Assembly (NCBI GenBank): GCA_949752735.1
Contig: OX457043.1
Span: 3,769,867-3,833,866 of the forward strand
Length of the DNA: 64,000 nucleotides
Direction: 5' to 3'
From: Lumbricus terrestris
Taxonomy: Eukaryota > Annelida > Clitellata > Crassiclitellata > Lumbricidae
Under the pieces are notes generated by a model. The model saw only the letters and a list, made by a program, of their open reading frames with translations, made no database searches and had not been told where the DNA came from. Both the position numbers and the translations under genes were made by a program. Shown piece by piece: positions 54,662 to 64,000 of this stretch (position 1 is the first letter of the stretch; each line of letters opens with the position of its first letter).

Positions 54662-56784
54662 GATGTTAATCCATATTATTATTATTACTGTTATTGTAAA
54701 TATTATTATTATTACTACTACTATTATTATTATCAAGTAGACAGAGAGCTTGCAAAGTTCCTCTAAAACACCAGTGTTGAAAAAGTTTTATTTCTGACAA
54801 GCAGTTGCGTTGAGACAAATTTGTAAACTCGTACAAAGGAAACATTTGTTCATAAAAGCCATACATGATTCTAGTTACACGATTACAATAGGAGTCCCGA
54901 AACAGAGGTCGTCCAAAAAGTAGCTTCATAAAAGGGTTTCATCATTCAGGTGCAGGCAAATGGGGAGAGTCACAAGTAGATTATCAACAGAGTACACCCT
55001 CTATGAATGACCTCTTAAAATACTTTCAATATGATGCAAATTTCGAAATAGCAACAATAATGCATTCAGTAGATACATTCAGAACCCAGGAGAGGATTTT
55101 TGCCACTCCAATGTTTATGTACTGTTACAAAAATGTTAAACTTCTAATTTTTCTTTCCGAAACAGCACTAGACACTTGAAAGTTGAAAGGACACGAAAAA
55201 GCACAAAAAACTAAAATGCTTAAACATCATAATTATACTGTCATCGTTGTTGTCTATGATCGTTTTGCCTTTGGTTTTAAACTAAATCGAAGTCATTTTT
55301 ACTGTTTTCCTCCGTCTGGAATGTGCCTCCCATGCCACATGATGGCATTGCTTGCTTCTGTAATAATTATGTGATTATGGACAACACTCTTTCAGCCAAA
55401 CCTTTTTGTGAAGCAAGGTTTTCAAAACGATCAGATATAAATGACTACTGCATGCAATTGCACACTCTGATAAATGTTCAGTGCCTTTGAAGTCTTTAGT
55501 TTAGATAAAATAATACAACATGCAAAAACAATTCCCTGACTGAATCGAGTCCAAAGAAGATAACTTCTTATGTGCTGGTCATCATTTTTTGCTTGCCTAC
55601 CCAACCATCTATCTATACAATATAATTCAATACCATGCTTTGCCTGCTTGGGCCCATCAGTTTAGCACTGCCTTCCCCAGTCAATAACATAGTGTTTAAT
55701 TATAATTACAATTACGTTTGATATTACCCTCATTAATTCCAAAGTTTAGAAGTGCATACACATCCCCAAACAATATAGAGCATCTACAGTACTGAATGAA
55801 GAACCTGCCCTACTAGGTCCATTACACAGCAATAAACTACCTGACTAAAATTAATACTAATGGTGTTGCAAATCGATTGCTCTAACCCCACCTGTATTGG
55901 AAGAGCAACCCCCCACTCTGACCAACTAAATATTATTGGAAATCAGCAACCCCAGCTTATATCCCAAACTTACTTTAAACCCCTGCTGTTGAAGATCGTT
56001 CTCCAAACCCCACCATTGATAGACACCAACACAATCACAATGAGAGATATGATTTCAACTTGGCATTTTCCATAGATTATGATTTTTGATTGCAATTTCA
56101 CTCTAAGCAGCGATTTCCTTATTATTACACTGATACACACAATTATGATTAACTGATATCATGGCATTATGATCATTGTGACACACACGTCATCTGATTA
56201 TCTTATTAAACCATCATTAGACCAATGTCACTCGTCCAATCAGCCACAACGTCATACAGACGAGTCTCTACATCAAAATCTGTCAAACCAACCACGACCA
56301 GCAACAGAAAATTCCAAGTCCTTAGACAAAGCAGTCACAGGGTCCATAAATCTTTAGGCATGATGAATAAAAAAATTGACATAATAAAAGTGCGGGTATG
56401 TGTCATACAACCGTGCAATAATTATTACAATATTGATATATACAATTATGATTGATATATATATATATACAATTATGATTTCATTCAGTTGTAAGTTTAA
56501 AAGAAAAGTATATTTAGAAAGTCATACATCATAGACTTTGTTCAACTGCTATTGGGCCCCAAAAGTCGCCGAGCATTTTTCCCTTGTCTTCCAAGAACTG
56601 GGCGGGCCTGTAACCAAGCCTGTGTATTAGCTGGGACCCACATGGAGAGCTTCTAACAAGACCCATATGGGAATGGGTCCTTCACGTGGCATGCAGACAG
56701 CGAAATTAATGCGCTTTCCCATCTGATTTTACAACACCAAAATACAATATCAGACGGTGCTACACAGCAAACCATTATCACAAG

Positions 56785-57290
56785 ACAGTGTTTAATCTAG
56801 ACGTCTCTGAGGGGGAAGTTCCCCCCCCAGGTATAGCACCCCTACCTGGAAAAATCTTGTGCTGTTGTTAACAAGTATATAGGCAATATTCCCCCATCAG
56901 AATTTTTTTATAGTATTAGTAGGATTCCAACCCCCCCAGAAAATGGGAAGACAGGTCATGTTCACATCATGCAGGAATAAAATGTGTTGGTTTTTGGAAA
57001 ATTTTAAGAGAAAATCAGATATCAAAGCTCAGAGACGAGTATGCTTTTATTTTCGAAAGTGTAAAAGAAACTGCAAAAAGGTCATTAAATTTTAAGGCAC
57101 GGAATTTACTATCTTTTCCAGAAAATGTAAGGATGAAAGACTAAAAAAAAATTACCAGTCAAAGGTGTCAGCGGTGTCTGGAAAATTACAACACCAAAAT
57201 ACAATTCAGCAGTTGCCACCTGCCCACCCAACGCCCCCCAGAAACCTGAATTTCCCACCCCCAAAAGCAGGGGACTAGATTAAACACTGT
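56785..57290. mobile_element. hAT-like MITE, second copy
   Basis: Same element as 5114-5619, including the flanking TCACAAG duplicates, so insertion preceded the large duplication. Confidence 0.8.
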
Positions 57291-57466
57291 TCACAAGGTA
57301 GTGTACATCAATTCCTCACTGTGATACGATCCAAACACACTTCAATCCAACCGACCTATTTTCCGTATCGACATACAGATTAGGCGTGGATAATAAATAT
57401 ATTGGCGAATGAATAATACGACACGAGCCATGGGATCAGGGTCTGGCCAGTTTACGAAATAATTCG

Positions 57467-63795
<6,329 letters not shown>

Positions 63796-64000
63796 TTAAT
63801 TTATTAATTTCATATATTAGTCGATTAAATTAGATTGAATTTCGAAAACGTTAAATGTAACGAATGAAAACTGTAAAAAAAATTTAGTCGCCGAGTAAAT
63901 TTTACACAGAAAAAAATGTCAATCTGAACGCTTATTGCAATGGAAGCAATCAATTTTGTCGCTATCTTGGATTTTTCCATCGACATTTACCTCAAATGCA

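Overview
This window is eukaryotic, from a metazoan with small exons, GT-AG introns and dense repeats. LINE 3' ends of the kind common in lancelets, sea urchins and acorn worms, tRNA-derived repeats and many short TIR elements suggest a marine invertebrate, possibly a deuterostome. The phylum cannot be fixed from the sequence alone. No prokaryotic genes, operons or CRISPR arrays were seen. Most of the window is non-coding.

Two host genes can be read exon by exon. ACAP (BAR-PH-ArfGAP-ankyrin GTPase activator for Arf6) lies on the minus strand at 5796-14474 with 13 exons; its BAR domain and the start of its PH domain are missing. A class I facilitated glucose transporter (SLC2A/GLUT) lies on the plus strand at 17214-22404 with 8 exons; it runs from TM4 to the stop and lacks about the first 135 residues.

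The main structural fact is that bases 1-12329 recur at 51672-64000 in the same orientation, at a constant offset of 51671, with only three substitutions noticed. The second copy carries ACAP again (57467-63733, 10 exons before the window ends). The two genes are divergent in the window, yet both lack their 5' exons, which should face each other in the 2.7 kb between 14475 and 17213. One model explains everything: an ancestral convergent pair, GLUT to the left and ACAP to the right, with a ~51.7 kb segment running from a GLUT intron to an ACAP intron, tandemly duplicated either in the genome or in the assembly. The junction would lie at 14.5-17.2 kb, probably in or near a G-rich minisatellite at 15.75-16.9 kb.

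Layout: 1-5100 (= 51672-56771) non-coding DNA with an RTE LINE tail; 5114-5619 (= 56785-57290) a hAT-like MITE in the presumed ACAP 3' UTR; 5796-14474 ACAP; 14475-17213 the inferred junction with G-rich repeats; 17214-22404 GLUT; 22405-23600 its presumed 3' UTR; 23.6-51.6 kb about 28 kb of repeat-rich intergenic DNA. The intergenic part contains pyrimidine- and purine-rich elements sharing a GTACCCGGCGTTGCCCGGG-type end, a tRNA-like cluster with a duplicated 430-bp unit, many decayed 3' ends of a CR1/L2-like LINE, a foldback element, a mariner-like element with long inverted repeats, several MITE-like elements with visible target-site duplications, and a 46-bp minisatellite with strong dyad symmetry. 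The two genes have no evident functional link beyond adjacency.
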